Of a stretch of DNA of 64,000 nt, positions 43,866-55,018 are shown piece by piece. The stretch is from assembly GCA_964036045.1 (NCBI GenBank), contig OZ038392.1, positions 23,586,090-23,650,089 on the forward strand. The letters run 5' to 3'. The stretch is from Eutreptiella sp. 'Long Island Sound 2002' (taxonomy: Eukaryota; Euglenozoa; Euglenophyceae; Eutreptiales; Eutreptiaceae). The notes under the pieces were generated by a model that was not told the DNA's origin, searched no databases, and worked only from the letters and a program-made list of their open reading frames with translations. A program made the position numbers and the translations under genes. Numbering within the stretch: the first letter of the stretch is position 1; each line of letters starts with the position of its first letter.

Positions 43866-43897
<32 letters not shown>

Positions 43898-45050
43898 CCT
43901 TGGGGTCCTCGGGGTCCTCAGGGTCTTCGTCATCCGATGGCGAAGAAGAATCCATCGACGGCAGCTCGTCGTCAGAGGGGTCTCCGCCAAGATCACTGGA
44001 GCCATAAGGCTCCACGTCCACCATAGCCCTTAAGGCTGTCAGCCCCAGCCGGTCCAGCTCGGCCTTCGTCGAGTTCGTCACGTGGCTGTAGGGCGGCTGG
44101 GCCGTTCTCGGGACGAATGGACTTCTCGGTACTGCTGCAGGAGTCGGCATCGGACGGCTCCTCAGGCTCCCCAGGGTATTTGTCAACCCTGCCGCCAGGT
44201 GGTTAGACTGTACTCGGTGGGGTGACATTCCCACCGTCGTAGGTGACGCATGGGAAGGGATCATCAGGGGCTCCAGCTTCTCACGGACTTCTTGTGTGAG
44301 GTCGCCCACGATTTTTGAGGTGGCTCCTCGGAGCATCTCGTTGATCTCCGACCGCGTCAGGGACCTGTTGGAGGATCTTCCCGATCCTCTACTCCTGCCG
44401 CCCAGAGACTCTGGTCCTCTCCTCAACCCACTCAAGGGTGCATACCCAGGTGCATACCCAGGAGCATACCCAGGAACATCCATATAGGTTCCAGTGGCGT
44501 GGAGTGGATGGGGATAGTCAGCCGCATACCATCGCGTCGCAGAGCTGGAAGCCACCGGCTCACTGGCAGTAGTTGCCTCATGGAGCGCAGTGGTAGGTGG
44601 GCCCATACCATAGGCGGGGTAGGGAGGCATGCCAGTAAAGCCTGTGCTCTCTGCCATAGGCGGGTTGGTTGTGGAAGTGGATGTTGCTGCGGCTGGGAGT
44701 GTGGTGGTTATGGGAGAGGGTGATGCGTGGAGGCCAGAAGCGCTTGGTGCGCCTTCGAAGGTAGGGTCATGCGTCGGGTCTTGCCCTTGTTCCTCTCCTT
44801 CGTCTGCTCCTTCTCCAGCATCCTTCTCGCTCTCGTTCCCTCTCTTCCTCTTCACAGGCTGAGGCTGAGAGACCACCTCCTCGACCGACAGGGCCCCGAA
44901 GGCCGTCTGGAGGCCATCCAGGGAGTCCTCCGCCGTATCCACTGGCCCATGTAAGGGCTCCACCGAAGGTACAGCGCCAGGCGCCGGCCTTGCCGGTGCC
45001 TCAGGCGCTGGCGCTGTCTTCACGTCCGCGTCCACTCTTCCTGGGTCCAT
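42546..45050 (-). CDS. Chromovirus gag
   Basis: 834 residues from ATG 45050 (MDPGRVDADVKTAP), about 96 nt from the 5' LTR. A long low-complexity start contains the repeat GYAPGYAPGYAPLSG. A Lys run (about ten) comes from a (TTC)n stretch at 43867-43893. A capsid-like helical region follows (LPEFTGKDLSEFAEKFGRFL, then LERQYPTYETDLSIR). Near residues 680-693 is one zinc knuckle, CAFCGKRKHYEDEC, with the Cys-x2-Cys-x4-His-x4-Cys spacing that binds genomic RNA. A Gly/Lys-rich tail ends VTCPAEF before TGA-CGG. It forms the particle and packages the RNA. Confidence 0.92.
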
Positions 45051-45131
45051 CTTAATCCGCCCTTCTGCTTATATTTGCCTGCTCAGAGCACTGGTTGTAC
45101 GGCGCGGGGTCGCTGCCGGTGCACAGAGACA

Positions 45132-45147
45132 GGCTGCTCCTGCTACC
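45132..45147 (-). promoter_or_regulatory. Chromovirus primer-binding site candidate
   Basis: On the element strand, TGGTAGCAGGAGC follows the 5' LTR directly and resembles the primer site complementary to initiator tRNA-Met 3' ends (TGGTATCAGAGC), with a few mismatches. Confidence 0.55.
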
Positions 45148-45944
45148 AGAAAAGTTTATAGTGTTTTCAGCACTGTGTTTTGCCTCTCCTGCTGCTTGCT
45201 GTTGGTGTAGGGTTTCCTGCTGCTTGTTTTTGGAGATGAAAAGCTTTGTTTTGATGAAATACAGCCACTCCAAGTCACTCCAGGATAGCCCAAGCCAATA
45301 GTATGCAAAGAGAAGAGGATTCAGGATCAAAGCATGAAGGGCTGCAGTGTATACAGTGAAAGATGATTGGATATTCACAGAAACTGCAACTCAGGTCACA
45401 AATGAATGCATATTCACAAAGATAGCTGAAATGTTTTAGGAAAAGAGTTAGAAAACTGCCTCAGGATCACTCTCTCTCCATAGTGCCATCTTAGGAGATG
45501 TGCACTCTTTATTTTGGGTCCCATATGTGCTGAGGTGGCATGGTATGTGGCGATGAGGTCACTGCCATGTCACATAGGATCTTCCTACTTAGCTAGGCTG
45601 ACCAGGAATTGAACCCAGGACCTCTCAAAAAGAGGTGCCCAGCCCCCTAGGGTGCATACCACTAGGATAGCTAAGAATTCATGGAAAAACATAGATAAAT
45701 TCATAGGCTCTACTTTAGGTATGTCAGTGCTCAGTCAACTCAGGAAAAGATGAATAGCTTCACATTGAAAGGGGATTAAGGGGTTTACTCCATATCCTGA
45801 TTGGGTGTTTGGTTCCATAGGTCAAAATGTGTTATCACCAGTTTTGGTTGGACCAATACTAAGATAAAAATGCATGGATGCTCAGTGCATCTCTAATACA
45901 ACTAGAGTATGCCTCAAAGCAATGGAAAAGCACTTTTTCTTACT
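45147..45944 (-). repeat. Chromovirus 5' LTR
   Basis: 798 bp direct repeat of 34572-35368; it contains the second tRNA-like segment (45592-45671). Expected to hold the promoter and polyadenylation site. Confidence 0.93.
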
Positions 45945-47466
45945 CAACCCCGACATCCCGGTTCCTCTCCAAGCGGACCTCATGGATAGCACCTGTGAAG
46001 GACACTGGTTCCACCTGCCTAACCTCCGCCACGTTCTAAACCATGAGGATCTAATAGGGTGGGGGTGCATTCAGGCGGCTAACCTCGTCGCCGAGCTCCC
46101 CTTTGATGACACGGCGTGGATCTATACGGATGGAGGCTCGGGTGATGGGGGCCATGGCAGCGCCTTCCCTATCTTTTGGCAACAACAGTGTTACGTCCTC
46201 TGCCGCTCGTCACCCTCGCCCACTTCAGGGGGCTCCGAGCAATGGGCCATGGCAATGGCGTTAGCACACCTCCCCAACATCCTCCCCAATACTCCGGTGG
46301 TGATCCTGGGTGATAACCTTGACACAGTCGAAGCGGTCAACCGGGCCCTTTCCAGCCCCCCCCCAGCGAGGCCGTCCACTTACACACAGGGCACACGAGA
46401 CACTGCCTACACATCCCTCCTTGCCTCCCTCCCCCACCTGATCCATGTGGCTTGGATCAAGGGCCATGCACACTTTATGGGAAACGAGCTCGCGGACTAT
46501 TTCTCAAAGTGGGCCGCTCAAGCATTACTGTGGCACCCCTCCCTCCTACCCCCCCCCCACCCTGCGGGAGTGGTCACTAGTGGGGGCCTAGCCCTCATCT
46601 CAAAAATTCTGAAACACCACACCCGCTCCCTCCACCCGACCCACCCACACACGCGCCTGCACTTCGGCACCAGCGCAAGCTTTCTCCGACAGAGCAGCTT
46701 TTTCTCGGCAATCGCATTCAAGTGGGTGTCAGGCACGTATGGTTGTCAGGACTACAGACCTCACTGTGACACCAGTGACCGAACATGCCCTAAATGTCAA
46801 GAAGTGCACCCGATGGATCCCATCTCATTCTGCGCCCTCTGTCCCACGATGCAGTGGTTCCAGCAGTGTCTCTCCAGCGCCTGGCCCCCCCCTTTTGACA
46901 AATTAGCACTCGAATGGTGGATAGCCAGCGACCATGGGGACAGACGACTCGCTACCAGAACGCTCGTCCCAAAAACGCTCCACACAACGCTTGCAACGTC
47001 CCCGTCAGGCAAGGACCCCGCTATGCATGCTAAGGACTTTGACAGCGCCCTGGTTAAACGCAATAGGGCGCTCACGCCACTCATCGAGGACGCAAACAAA
47101 TTTCTCCACGACAACCCACCTGGGGCCATCGGCCCACCAGTAACCAGAAACAATTATGTTGATTCCCTGGGTGAATTCAGTACCTCCAGGGGCCATGCCC
47201 CCCGGGACCCGCAAAAATACGTTCCCCCCTCGGCCCTGCCTGAGGCGGTGTTGACACCCCCGAAGCGCAAAGCCTCGGATCAACCACAGCAGAAGAAAAG
47301 CCCCCCCTCCCCCCGGCACCGCCCAAGCCAGCAAAGCCCAGCGCAGGGCAGCGCGCTCTGGACGCCTACCTGCAGCCGATTGGCCCCGGTCCCCCCCCCC
47401 TCCTCCCCCTGCGCCACCCCAACGCGACGGAACCCAGGTGCAGCACAGAGGGCGAAAGCGCAGTGA
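45945..47466 (+). CDS. LINE-B1 ORF2 RNase H and zinc finger end
   Basis: Resumes the LINE-B1 frame after the chromovirus and is open to 47466. RNase H residues are visible: WIYTDGGSGDGGHGS (first Asp, near 46120), SEQWAMAMAL (Glu), VVILGDNLDTVEAVN (Asp) and HVAWIKGHAHFMGNELADYF (His/Asp). About 130 residues later, CPKCQEVHPMDPISFCALC gives a zinc-finger-like Cys-x2-Cys...His...Cys-x2-Cys. A Pro/Lys/Arg-rich disordered tail ends the protein. RNase H removes the RNA template from the hybrid during integration. Confidence 0.88.
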
Positions 47467-47891
47467 AGCCGCCCCCCCCCCCGGCCGCGCACCCTCCTGA
47501 TCCCAAACAGCCTCGGATCGACATATTCTTCCCCCCGAACTAGCGGCCTGAACCTGTTGTATGTCTCTCCTGATGCCTCCAGTAATTCCACACGATGTAG
47601 CTAGCTAATCCACCCTGACCACAGCGGAAAGTACCCTCTGTTAGCCAAGCTTCGCTTACAGTTTCGAATGCACATCCAACTCTAATGATATATTGCATAT
47701 ATCACCCCCTCATGTGCCGGTGGACACCCTGCAGGATCTTGAGGCGCCGAGCACCCGAATTTTCACTGACCCAATGGCGTAAGGGGCATCCATCGGGTGA
47801 CTCTGCCTACTGGGTTCTGCTGTAAAGTAGTTTTGCAGTGTAAATTTGATCGAACAGTCTTCACCGGACTCAAAATGTGTCTACGTGCAAA

Positions 47892-47906
47892 AAGTACAAT
47901 GCGGTG
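47892..47906. repeat. LINE-B1 target-site duplication (right)
   Basis: AAGTACAATGCGGTG, as at 28333-28347. Confidence 0.95.
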
Positions 47907-49355
47907 CGCATTGTATGTTGGAGACGGCTCAGAAGGGCGCTGTCGGCTTGACTGCCCCGAACGTGTGCCATGGTGCGGACGGGTTGTGGGTAGTGGTATG
48001 CCCGTCCCGTGTCGTTATAGATGCGATCGTCCGGCACCCAGGCAGGTGGTTCCCCGGGGCGTGAGACTGGCGGCAGGTGTTGGAGGTGTGTGTGCATGTG
48101 GTCTTGTAGCGGCGGGTCCTCGCCGTCCGGCATATGCTCGGCAAGTTGGTTGTGGGCGTGCAAGTCTATGTGTCCGTTGCCCAGGCTATACCGATGAGAT
48201 TCTTGTTTGACGAGATGCAGGACGACGTGTTTGGGGAGGCGCCGCAAGGCTGTCCAGAGGTGTAGGGCCTGGGTGCCTAGGCTAGAGTCAGTCGCCTTGT
48301 GTAGGGGCTGTTGTGCCAGCCTGCGGACGATTTGGAAGTCCACCGCTGCGTCTACCACTACCCATACATGGTGCGTGTGGTCACGCGGTTCTTGGTGGGT
48401 GTCATTGACGGTGTCCACGACGATCGCCAGTGTCTTCAGCTCCCCGTGAGAGGAGGCCCCGAAGATGGTAGCCCCCGTGAGGTGGTGCTGGTGCAGTCGG
48501 CATGTCGTGTCTACTTTCAACTCTAAAGCCGCGCCCCCGGCCGCTGGGGTGAGGCTTGTAGTGCCGGAGGTATCCGCGAAAATGATGTTGTTGTGGTTGT
48601 CCGGGTGTGGTAGGCGGCATGGCATCGTCGGTTAAAAAGCATGGATGCGTGCTCCCCGTTCCGTGGTGGCCCACGGCGTGTTGGTGTCCGGCCGGAGTCT
48701 CCGGGTAGCATACACGCCCACCCCCTGGCGGATGATCTCGGTGCATGCCGGGTTCATGCGGACATAGTCGCTGTTTCCCTCATGGCCCTGTGTCAGATAG
48801 CCGTACACGTACTGGAGCAGGTACGCTGTCTGCGGGTGGAATGTGGTCCACTCAACCGTCTGCCAGTCCTGTACCTGGGAGCATTGGTGTTTGACCGGGT
48901 AGGCGGGGGCCTCCGGCGTGGCGCTGCGGTGTTTGGCTAGCACCGGGAAGGTGATGGCCGGGTGCTGGGTGTCCCACGTTCCCCGGTGGAATCTCCATTC
49001 CGCCCTGACGCTGTGGGCCCCACGCCACTGTGGCCGTGTCCCTCTCCGCGGCCCGTTCGAAGTGCGTGTGTAGCCACTGGTGTTGTTCCGGGGTAGCGTG
49101 GGCCGTTGGCATGGGGTGGTAGCGCGCCAGTAGCTGGAGGAGGGGCCACGGGGTGGCCAGCGCGTGGGGCCCACATTGCCAGCAAGTGGTGGGGGTGCCC
49201 GTCAGCTTGTCTTGTGATAGTGGCGGCGGACAGAAGGGGCGCGCTGTTGGTGGCGGTAGCATCCACAAATTGCCCCCTGCCCTGCCCGGCCGTAACGTGG
49301 CCTTGAGCCCGTTGGGCGCCAGGAGGAGCACCGTGGGTACCGTGGCACCGGGCAC
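47907..49355 (-). pseudogene. LINE-A ORF2 segment with RNase H domain
   Basis: The stretch from 49355 to 48640 links the reverse transcriptase to RNase H, with a frame change near 49150. From 48625: NNIIFADTSGTTSLTPAAGG (first Asp), GELKTLAIVVDTV (Glu), HVWVVVDAAVDFQIVR (Asp), VVLHLVKQESHRYSLGN and HIDLHAHNQLAEH (His/Asp). These are the RNase H landmarks in order. A TAA precedes this block. The reading continues across LINE-B1 into 28332-27775. On the other side, removing LINE-B2 joins PPEQVEY (52048 side) to VPGATVPTVLLL in frame. Confidence 0.75.
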
Positions 49356-49364
49356 ATATTCCAC
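49356..49364. repeat. LINE-B2 target-site duplication ATATTCCAC (left)
   Basis: Repeated at 52039-52047. Removing the insert restores the LINE-A reading EQVEYVPGATV. Confidence 0.9.
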
Positions 49365-52038
49365 GGAAGGGCTACAAATACCTGGGTGTTTACATCTACA
49401 ACGATAAGCACCCCCCGCAACTCCGACACCAAATACAATCGGAACTGAACAGCTACTTCGTACACCTTTCCCCGCTTCGCCTCACCCTCCCTGAGCTGGT
49501 TAAACTGGTGAATGTCCAACTAATACCAATCCTCACCTACCGCCTCATTGCCCACCCTTTTCTCCCCAGCGAAATAGATGAGCTCACGGTAGCGGTCTGG
49601 AAAGAGCTTGCTACGCATGGCAGAATCTCGCCCAAAGTCTCCACTAAGGACATATACCAGCCACGTGCTAAACTGGGGCTAGGCCTCCGCCACCTGGGAA
49701 TAGCGGTTCACAAATCTTTTGTTGAGGCGGGACTAAGGTACCTGAACCAGGACGGACCCCCGGCCAGTTATGCGGCAGTTAGAGACGCCCTCCTTTCGAC
49801 ACGGCAAAATGCCCTTCAAGATAGCTTCCTGGATGCGGCCAACTGCCTGAGTCTTCGATTCCACGCCCCTGGACCATGGACCCCTGCCTCCCCTGTGAAC
49901 TACACGAGCGAGAACGACTGTATGCTGCACCCCGAAATGCCCCCCCCTGCCTGGCCACGGTTACCAAAGTCTACAAAAAAACAGCCACCATTTGCTTCGA
50001 CACCGGGGAATCCGCTACCATCACCGAAAGGAGTAATTTCACCTTCACCCCCCCCAACACCCCTCCTCTCCCCCCGGGTGACATAACCCACTACCACCTT
50101 TTCCCACCCTTCTCTTCCCCGCAAACCCGCAACCCCGACATCCCGGTTCCTCTCCAAGCGGACCTCATGGATAGCACCTGTGAAGGACACTGGTTCCACC
50201 TGCCTAACCTCCGCCACGTTCTAAACCATGAGGATCTAATGGGGTGGGGGTGCATTCAGGCGGCTAACCTCATCGCCGAGCTCCCCTTTGATGACACGGC
50301 GTGGATCTATACAGATGGAAGCTCGGGTGATGGGGGCCATGGCAGCGCCTTCGCTATCTTTTGGCAACAACAGTGTTACGTCCTCTGCCGCTCGTCACCC
50401 TCGCCCACTTCAGGGGGCTCCGAGCAATAGGCCATGGCGTTAGCACACCTCCCCAACATCCTCCCCGATACTCCGGTGGTGATCCTGGGTGATAACCTTG
50501 ACACAGTCGAAGCGGTCAACCGGGCCCTTTCCAGCCCCCCCCCAGCGAGGCCGTCCACTTACACACAGGGCACACGAGACACTGCCTACACATCCCTCCT
50601 CGCCCCCCTCCCCCACCTGATCCATGTGGCTTGGATCAAGGGCCACGCACACTTTATGAGAAAGGAGCTCGCGGACTATTTCTCAAAGTGGGCCGCTCAA
50701 GCATTACTGTGGCACCCCTCCCTCCTACCCCCCCCCCCACCCTGCGGGAGTGGTCACTAGTGGGGGCCTAGCCCTCATCTCAAAAATTCTGAAACACCAC
50801 ACCCGCTCCCTCTTCCCGACCCACCCACACACGCGCCTGCACTTCGGCACCAGCGCAAGCTTTCTCCGACAGAGAAGCTTTTTCTCCGCAATCGCGGTCA
50901 AGTGGGTGTCAGGCACGTATGGTTGTCAGGGCTACAGACCTCACTGTGACACCAGTGACCGAACATGCCCCAAGTGTCAAGAAGTGCACCCGATGGATCC
51001 CATCTTGTTCCGCGCCCTCTGTCCCAAGATGCAGTGGTTCCAGCAGTGTCTCTCCAGCGCCTGGCCCCCCCCTTTTGACAAATTAGCCCTCGAATGGTGG
51101 ATAGCCAGCGACCGTGGGGACAGACGACTCACTACCAGAACACTCGTCCCGAAAACGCTCCACACAACGCTTGCAACGTCCCCGTCAGACAAGGACCCCG
51201 CTATGCATGCTAAGGACTTTGACAGCGCCCTGGCTAAACGCAATAGGGCGCTCACGCCACTCATCGAGGATGCCAACAAATTTCTCCACGACAACCCACC
51301 CGGAGCCATCGGCCCACCAGTAACCAGAAACAATTATGTTGATTCCCTGGGTGAATTCAGTACCTCCAGAGGCCATGCCCCCCGGGACCCGCCAAAATAC
51401 GTTCCCCCCTCGGCCCTGCCTGCGGCGGTGTTGACACCCCCGAAGCGCAAAGCCTCGGATCAACCACAGCGGAAAAAACGCCCCTCCCCCCCGGCACCGC
51501 CCAAGCCAGCAAAGCCCAGCGCAGCGCAACGCGCTCTGGACGCCTACCTGCAGCCTATTGCCCCCCCCCCCCCCCTCCTCTCCCTGCGCCACCCCAACGT
51601 GACGGAGCCCAGGCGCAGCACAAAGGGCGAAAGCGCAGTGAACCCGCCCCCCCCCCCCGGCCGCACACCCCCCTGATCCCAAACAGCCTCGGAGCGACAG
51701 ATTCTTCCCCCCGAACTAGCGGCCTGAACCTGTTGTATGTCTCTCCTCATGCCTCCAGTAATTCCACACGATGTAGCTAGCCTCTGTTGGCCAAGCTTCG
51801 CTTACAGTTTCGAATGCACATCCAATCCTCATGATATATTGCATATATCACCCCCTCATGTGCCGTCGGACGCCCTGCAGGATCTTGAGGCGCCGAGCAC
51901 CCGAATTTCCACTGACCCAATGGCGTAATGGGCATCCATCGGGTGACTCTGCCTACTGGGTTCTGCTGTAAAATAGTTTTGCAGTGTCATTCTGATCGAA
52001 GAGTCTTCACCGGACTCAAAATGTGTCTACGTGCAAAA
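49365..52038 (+). mobile_element. LINE-B2: 5'-truncated LINE-B copy
   Basis: 2,674 bp, same orientation as LINE-B1 and nearly identical to its 33808-34570 plus 45949-47891. It starts inside the reverse transcriptase thumb (KGYKYLGVYIYND) and ends at the same GTCTACGTGCAAAA. The 5' truncation and 9 bp TSD are typical of incomplete target-primed reverse transcription. It lacks the chromovirus and so preserves the empty site. Confidence 0.95.
49366..51676 (+). pseudogene. LINE-B2 partial ORF2 (thumb, RNase H, zinc finger)
   Basis: Two frames cover the C-terminal part of ORF2. The first carries the reverse transcriptase connection region and the start of RNase H (WIYTDGSSGDGGHGS) and runs to 50430, where TGG has become TAG after SGGSEQ; a 6 bp deletion follows. 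A further indel in the C-run near 50730-50750 moves the rest to the frame at 50750-51676, with CPKCQEVHPMDPILFRALC (one zinc Cys changed to Arg relative to LINE-B1). No start or catalytic RT core is present, so it cannot be functional. Confidence 0.85.
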
Positions 52039-52083
52039 ATATTCCACTTGCTCCGGTGGCCGGTGGTGGGCCTGGTTACCTCG

Positions 52084-53236
52084 CGGTGGGCTCGGCTGCA
52101 GTGGCCGTTTGTGCGTGTTCCAAAACAGGTTGTACGCCGCACGTACTTCCCCATCTGTTGGTTGGGGGTGTCCGGTTTGGGTGGCCGCACTGCGCATGTG
52201 GTTCTCCAGGACTGATTTGTTGGGCCACTCCGGGTGTTGTAGGAATGGGACGTGGTGCGTGCCCGCTCCTTGGAGAGCTTGCATCTGGTTTGGGGTGACC
52301 CGCACGAGGTGTTCTTTGCACTGTGCAACCCCGCGTTACCCCTGGGGTGCTAGGGGGCTCCGTCTGTGGTGGCTTACAAAAACCCTCAGTCAATTAGGCG
52401 AATGAATTGGAAGACTCAGTAGACTAAGTACCTCCATGTGTGTATATGGTACAGTAGAGGCTCATTGAAAAAGGTAAGATACACACAAATTCAAGCTGGA
52501 AAAATATAGGAAATAGTGGGATTTCAGTTTCACCTACTCCTGCATTGCAGTTTCAGCTACTTCTGATTGACTATACCTCAGTCCTCGGACCGTTGGTGTG
52601 TGTTCGAGTTTTGGCTGACCCAAAGGGAGCTTATGGGGATCCTGACCGGATTTCCTTCCACTTGCTGCATCCTTAATGGGTGAGTTTTGGGTGACCCAAA
52701 GGGAGCTTATGGGGATCCTGCTCGGATTTCCTTCCACTTGCTGCATCCTTAATGGGCGAGTTTTGGCTGACCCAAAGGGAGCTTATGGGGATCCTGCTTG
52801 GATTTCCTTCCACTTGCTGTAACCTTAATGGGCAAGTTTTGGCTGACCCAAAGGGAGCTTATGGGGATCCTGCTCGGATTTCCTTCCACTTGCTGCTTCC
52901 TTAATGGGAAAGAACCGCAACTTTTCAGAGGCAGAGAACAAGAAAATATGAAAAGGTGTGGTTTGGTAGATGTGGAATCTAATTGGCGTTGGACTACTTC
53001 GCACTTGAGTGTTTGGCGTTGGTGCCCTCGGCGTCGGTGGGCTCGGCTGCAGTGGCCGTTTGTGCGTGTTCCAAAACATCTGTTGGTTGGGGGTGACCGG
53101 TTTGGGTGGCCGCACTGCGCATGTGGTTCTCCAGGACTGATTTGTTGGGCCACTCCGGGTGTTGTAGGAATGGGACGTGGTGCGTGCCCACTCGTTGGAG
53201 AGCTTGCATCTGGTTTGGGGTGACCCGCACGAGGTG
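52084..53236. repeat. Local duplication of LINE-A with inserted filler
   Basis: Block 52084-52311 of LINE-A ORF2 is repeated as 53035-53236 (the second lacks about 24 bp, GGTTGTACGCCGCACGTACT onward). Between them lie 723 bp (52312-53034) of lower-GC unrelated sequence including the 76 bp repeats. LINE-A coding enters through the 53237 side and leaves through the 52083 side, so the extra block and filler are a later change. Confidence 0.8.
52606..52909. repeat. 76 bp minisatellite, four copies
   Basis: Units start at 52606, 52682, 52758 and 52834, exactly 76 bp apart, each with GAGTTTTGGCTGACCCAAAG (last begins AAG) and CTTATGGGGATCCTG. Copies are about 93-97% alike. Non-coding. Confidence 0.9.
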
Positions 53237-53344
53237 CAGGGTGGTGGCCACCAGGTCCAGAGTGGTGGTGCTCCCCGTTGGTCCACCCCCCAGATTGGTG
53301 TGAAGGACCGCCAGAGGGCCGGTTTCCCTGCACCGATGGTTCGT

Positions 53345-55018
53345 TTAGATGACGTGTTGGTGGTGGGGTAGCAGGAGTTGTAGGTGGTTCCATATGCGGG
53401 TCCCCACTGTGGTGGGGAGGCCCCGCTGGCGAGGTGTGGTGGGGCAGGTGTTCCGATGGTCTTGGGCCTCCCGCAGCGTCAGCGTGAAGACTTCCCGTAC
53501 CTCCGGCTCATGATTGTCAATGAGACGATACAGGTGGGCCGCAGTGTGAGCTGTGTACGCATTGTTGACGAGGTGATCAGTGTTGTCTCCGTAGTACGGT
53601 GGTGATGCCGCGCGTACCGTTGCAGGTAGCGATGTGGGCCTGGGGCCGTGGATGGTCCACGCTCGTCGCACTGTGGTAGCGGCCGCTTGCAGCATGTGTT
53701 GGGGGTGCGTTAGGTGCAAGGCCTGGAATCCTATAGCTGCGTTGAGCACGGCTTGTAGGAAGTATGCCAGGGCCTGGGTGGAGAGTGCTGTGATGCGTGC
53801 TATCACCAGTGTCTGTGTCAGCTGCCGTATCAGGTTTGATGGTAGGGTGACCCCGCCTGCGGTGGCCGCTTGTTAGACCCCCAGGTAGGTGGCCGTGTTT
53901 ACTGGGTTCATGGGCAGGTCTCCGGGGGGGAGGGGCGGCGGTGGTGCATTGTGCACCATGGTGGCAGATTTGACGTTGTGTACCAGCAGCTGGTTGCCCT
54001 CCAGATAGGTGGTGACGACGTGGAGGACTTTGGTGGCTCTGGTGGGGTCCGGGTTGGTCGGCAGGGGTTGACGTGCGGTGGCGGTCACCACCGCCATGTC
54101 GTCCACAAACGCTAGGAGTGTGGTCCGTAGGGGATATGGTGCCACGTCCGGGTATGTGCGTCGGATGTAAAACGCCAGCGGGAGGGTGACGAGTAGGAAG
54201 AGGAATGGGCCTTCCGCACCCCCTTGTGGGACCCCACTGGTGGGGTGGACCCATGGGGTGGTGCCCACGTCGGTTTTTATGGCGTACATGCGGGTGGCCA
54301 GGTACGCTTGCAGGAAGCCCTGGAAGGGGAGTCCCATGTGCTCCCAGACGGCTCGTAGGAGGCGGTGCGGGGTGTTGGGGAAGGCCCCTTTGACATCCAG
54401 GGACGTGATGATGAGGCTGATTGGGTCCATGTCCACCACGGCGTCTTGCATAAATATGGCCTCCAATGGTGACCTACCCGGTATGGCCCCCCACATTGTG
54501 GGTGGTACAGCCGGGTACACTACCGGGGCCACCCGTTTGAGGATGAGCATCCATATGAGTTTGGCTTCCGTGGTGGCGCACACGATGGGTCTCCAGTTTT
54601 CGGGGTTCGCCCAGTTGCCTTTCTCATACAGCGGGTGCACTAGGTTTGCCCAGTCGGGTGGCACGTCCGTTTTCCCGATGGCGATATCCCATAGGCGCGC
54701 GGCCAAGTGTCTCTTCAGGTTCAGCGGGAGCCTACGGTAGAGCTCTGCCGGGAGTCCGTCCACCCCCGGGGTTTTTCCCGGTTCTAGTTTGTACATCACC
54801 TCATCGAGGTCCTGAATGGTGAACGGGGTTCGCCGCATGTCTCGTCGCCGTGTTCGGTTGTAGAGTTTCGGCAGGTGGGATATCAGTTCCTCCGTGTATG
54901 CTGACAGCTCGCCATCCTCAGTGGTGTGTTGGCGTAGGAAGCTGTTGAGGACTTCTTCCAGGACCACCTTGGGATCGTTGGTCACTCTGCCGTCCTGTAG
55001 GCGTACCGCCTTGATGCC
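53345..55018 (-). pseudogene. LINE-A ORF2 reverse transcriptase
   Basis: One frame from 55018 to 53345 broken by a TAA at about 53873. RT blocks: YKLEPGKTPGVDGLPAEL, NPENWRPIVCATTEAKL, ITSLDVKGAFPNTPH (catalytic Asp), TSGVPQGGAEGPFLF and AFVDDMAVVTAT (FVDD near 54095, catalytic pair). VNTATYLGV then closes the palm. The part 53806-53345 is the thumb/connection. It copies LINE RNA at the nicked target. It follows the endonuclease in frame after a TGA at 55019-55021. Confidence 0.88.

Larger units (their letters stand above)
34572..45944 (-). mobile_element. Ty3/gypsy-type chromovirus, 11.4 kb
   Basis: Minus-strand LTR retrotransposon with LTRs of 797/798 bp, gag, protease, reverse transcriptase, RNase H, integrase with GPY/F-type region and a chromodomain, in the order typical of Ty3/gypsy. 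A G-run (polypurine tract) lies inside the 3' LTR and a tRNA-like primer site inside the 5' LTR. All coding parts are in one frame, separated only by TGA codons at 42546-42548, 41631-41633 and 38430-38432. The LTRs differ at only a handful of positions, so the insertion is recent. 35369-37616, between pol and the 3' LTR, is about 2.2 kb with no gene I can support. Confidence 0.95.
28348..47891 (+). mobile_element. LINE-B1: full-length AlkB-bearing LINE, interrupted by a chromovirus
   Basis: Plus-strand LINE in LINE-A with a 15 bp TSD. It carries ORF1 (28600-30345) and ORF2 (30234 onward: AlkB, endonuclease, reverse transcriptase, RNase H, zinc finger, to 47466). The 3' end ...GTCTACGTGCAAAA is shared with LINE-B2. 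Without the 11.4 kb chromovirus it is about 8.2 kb. 28348-28599 is a 5' untranslated stretch with a T-run. 47467-47891 is a 3' untranslated stretch. ORF2 carries several stops and frameshifts, so it is not active as it stands. Confidence 0.92.
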
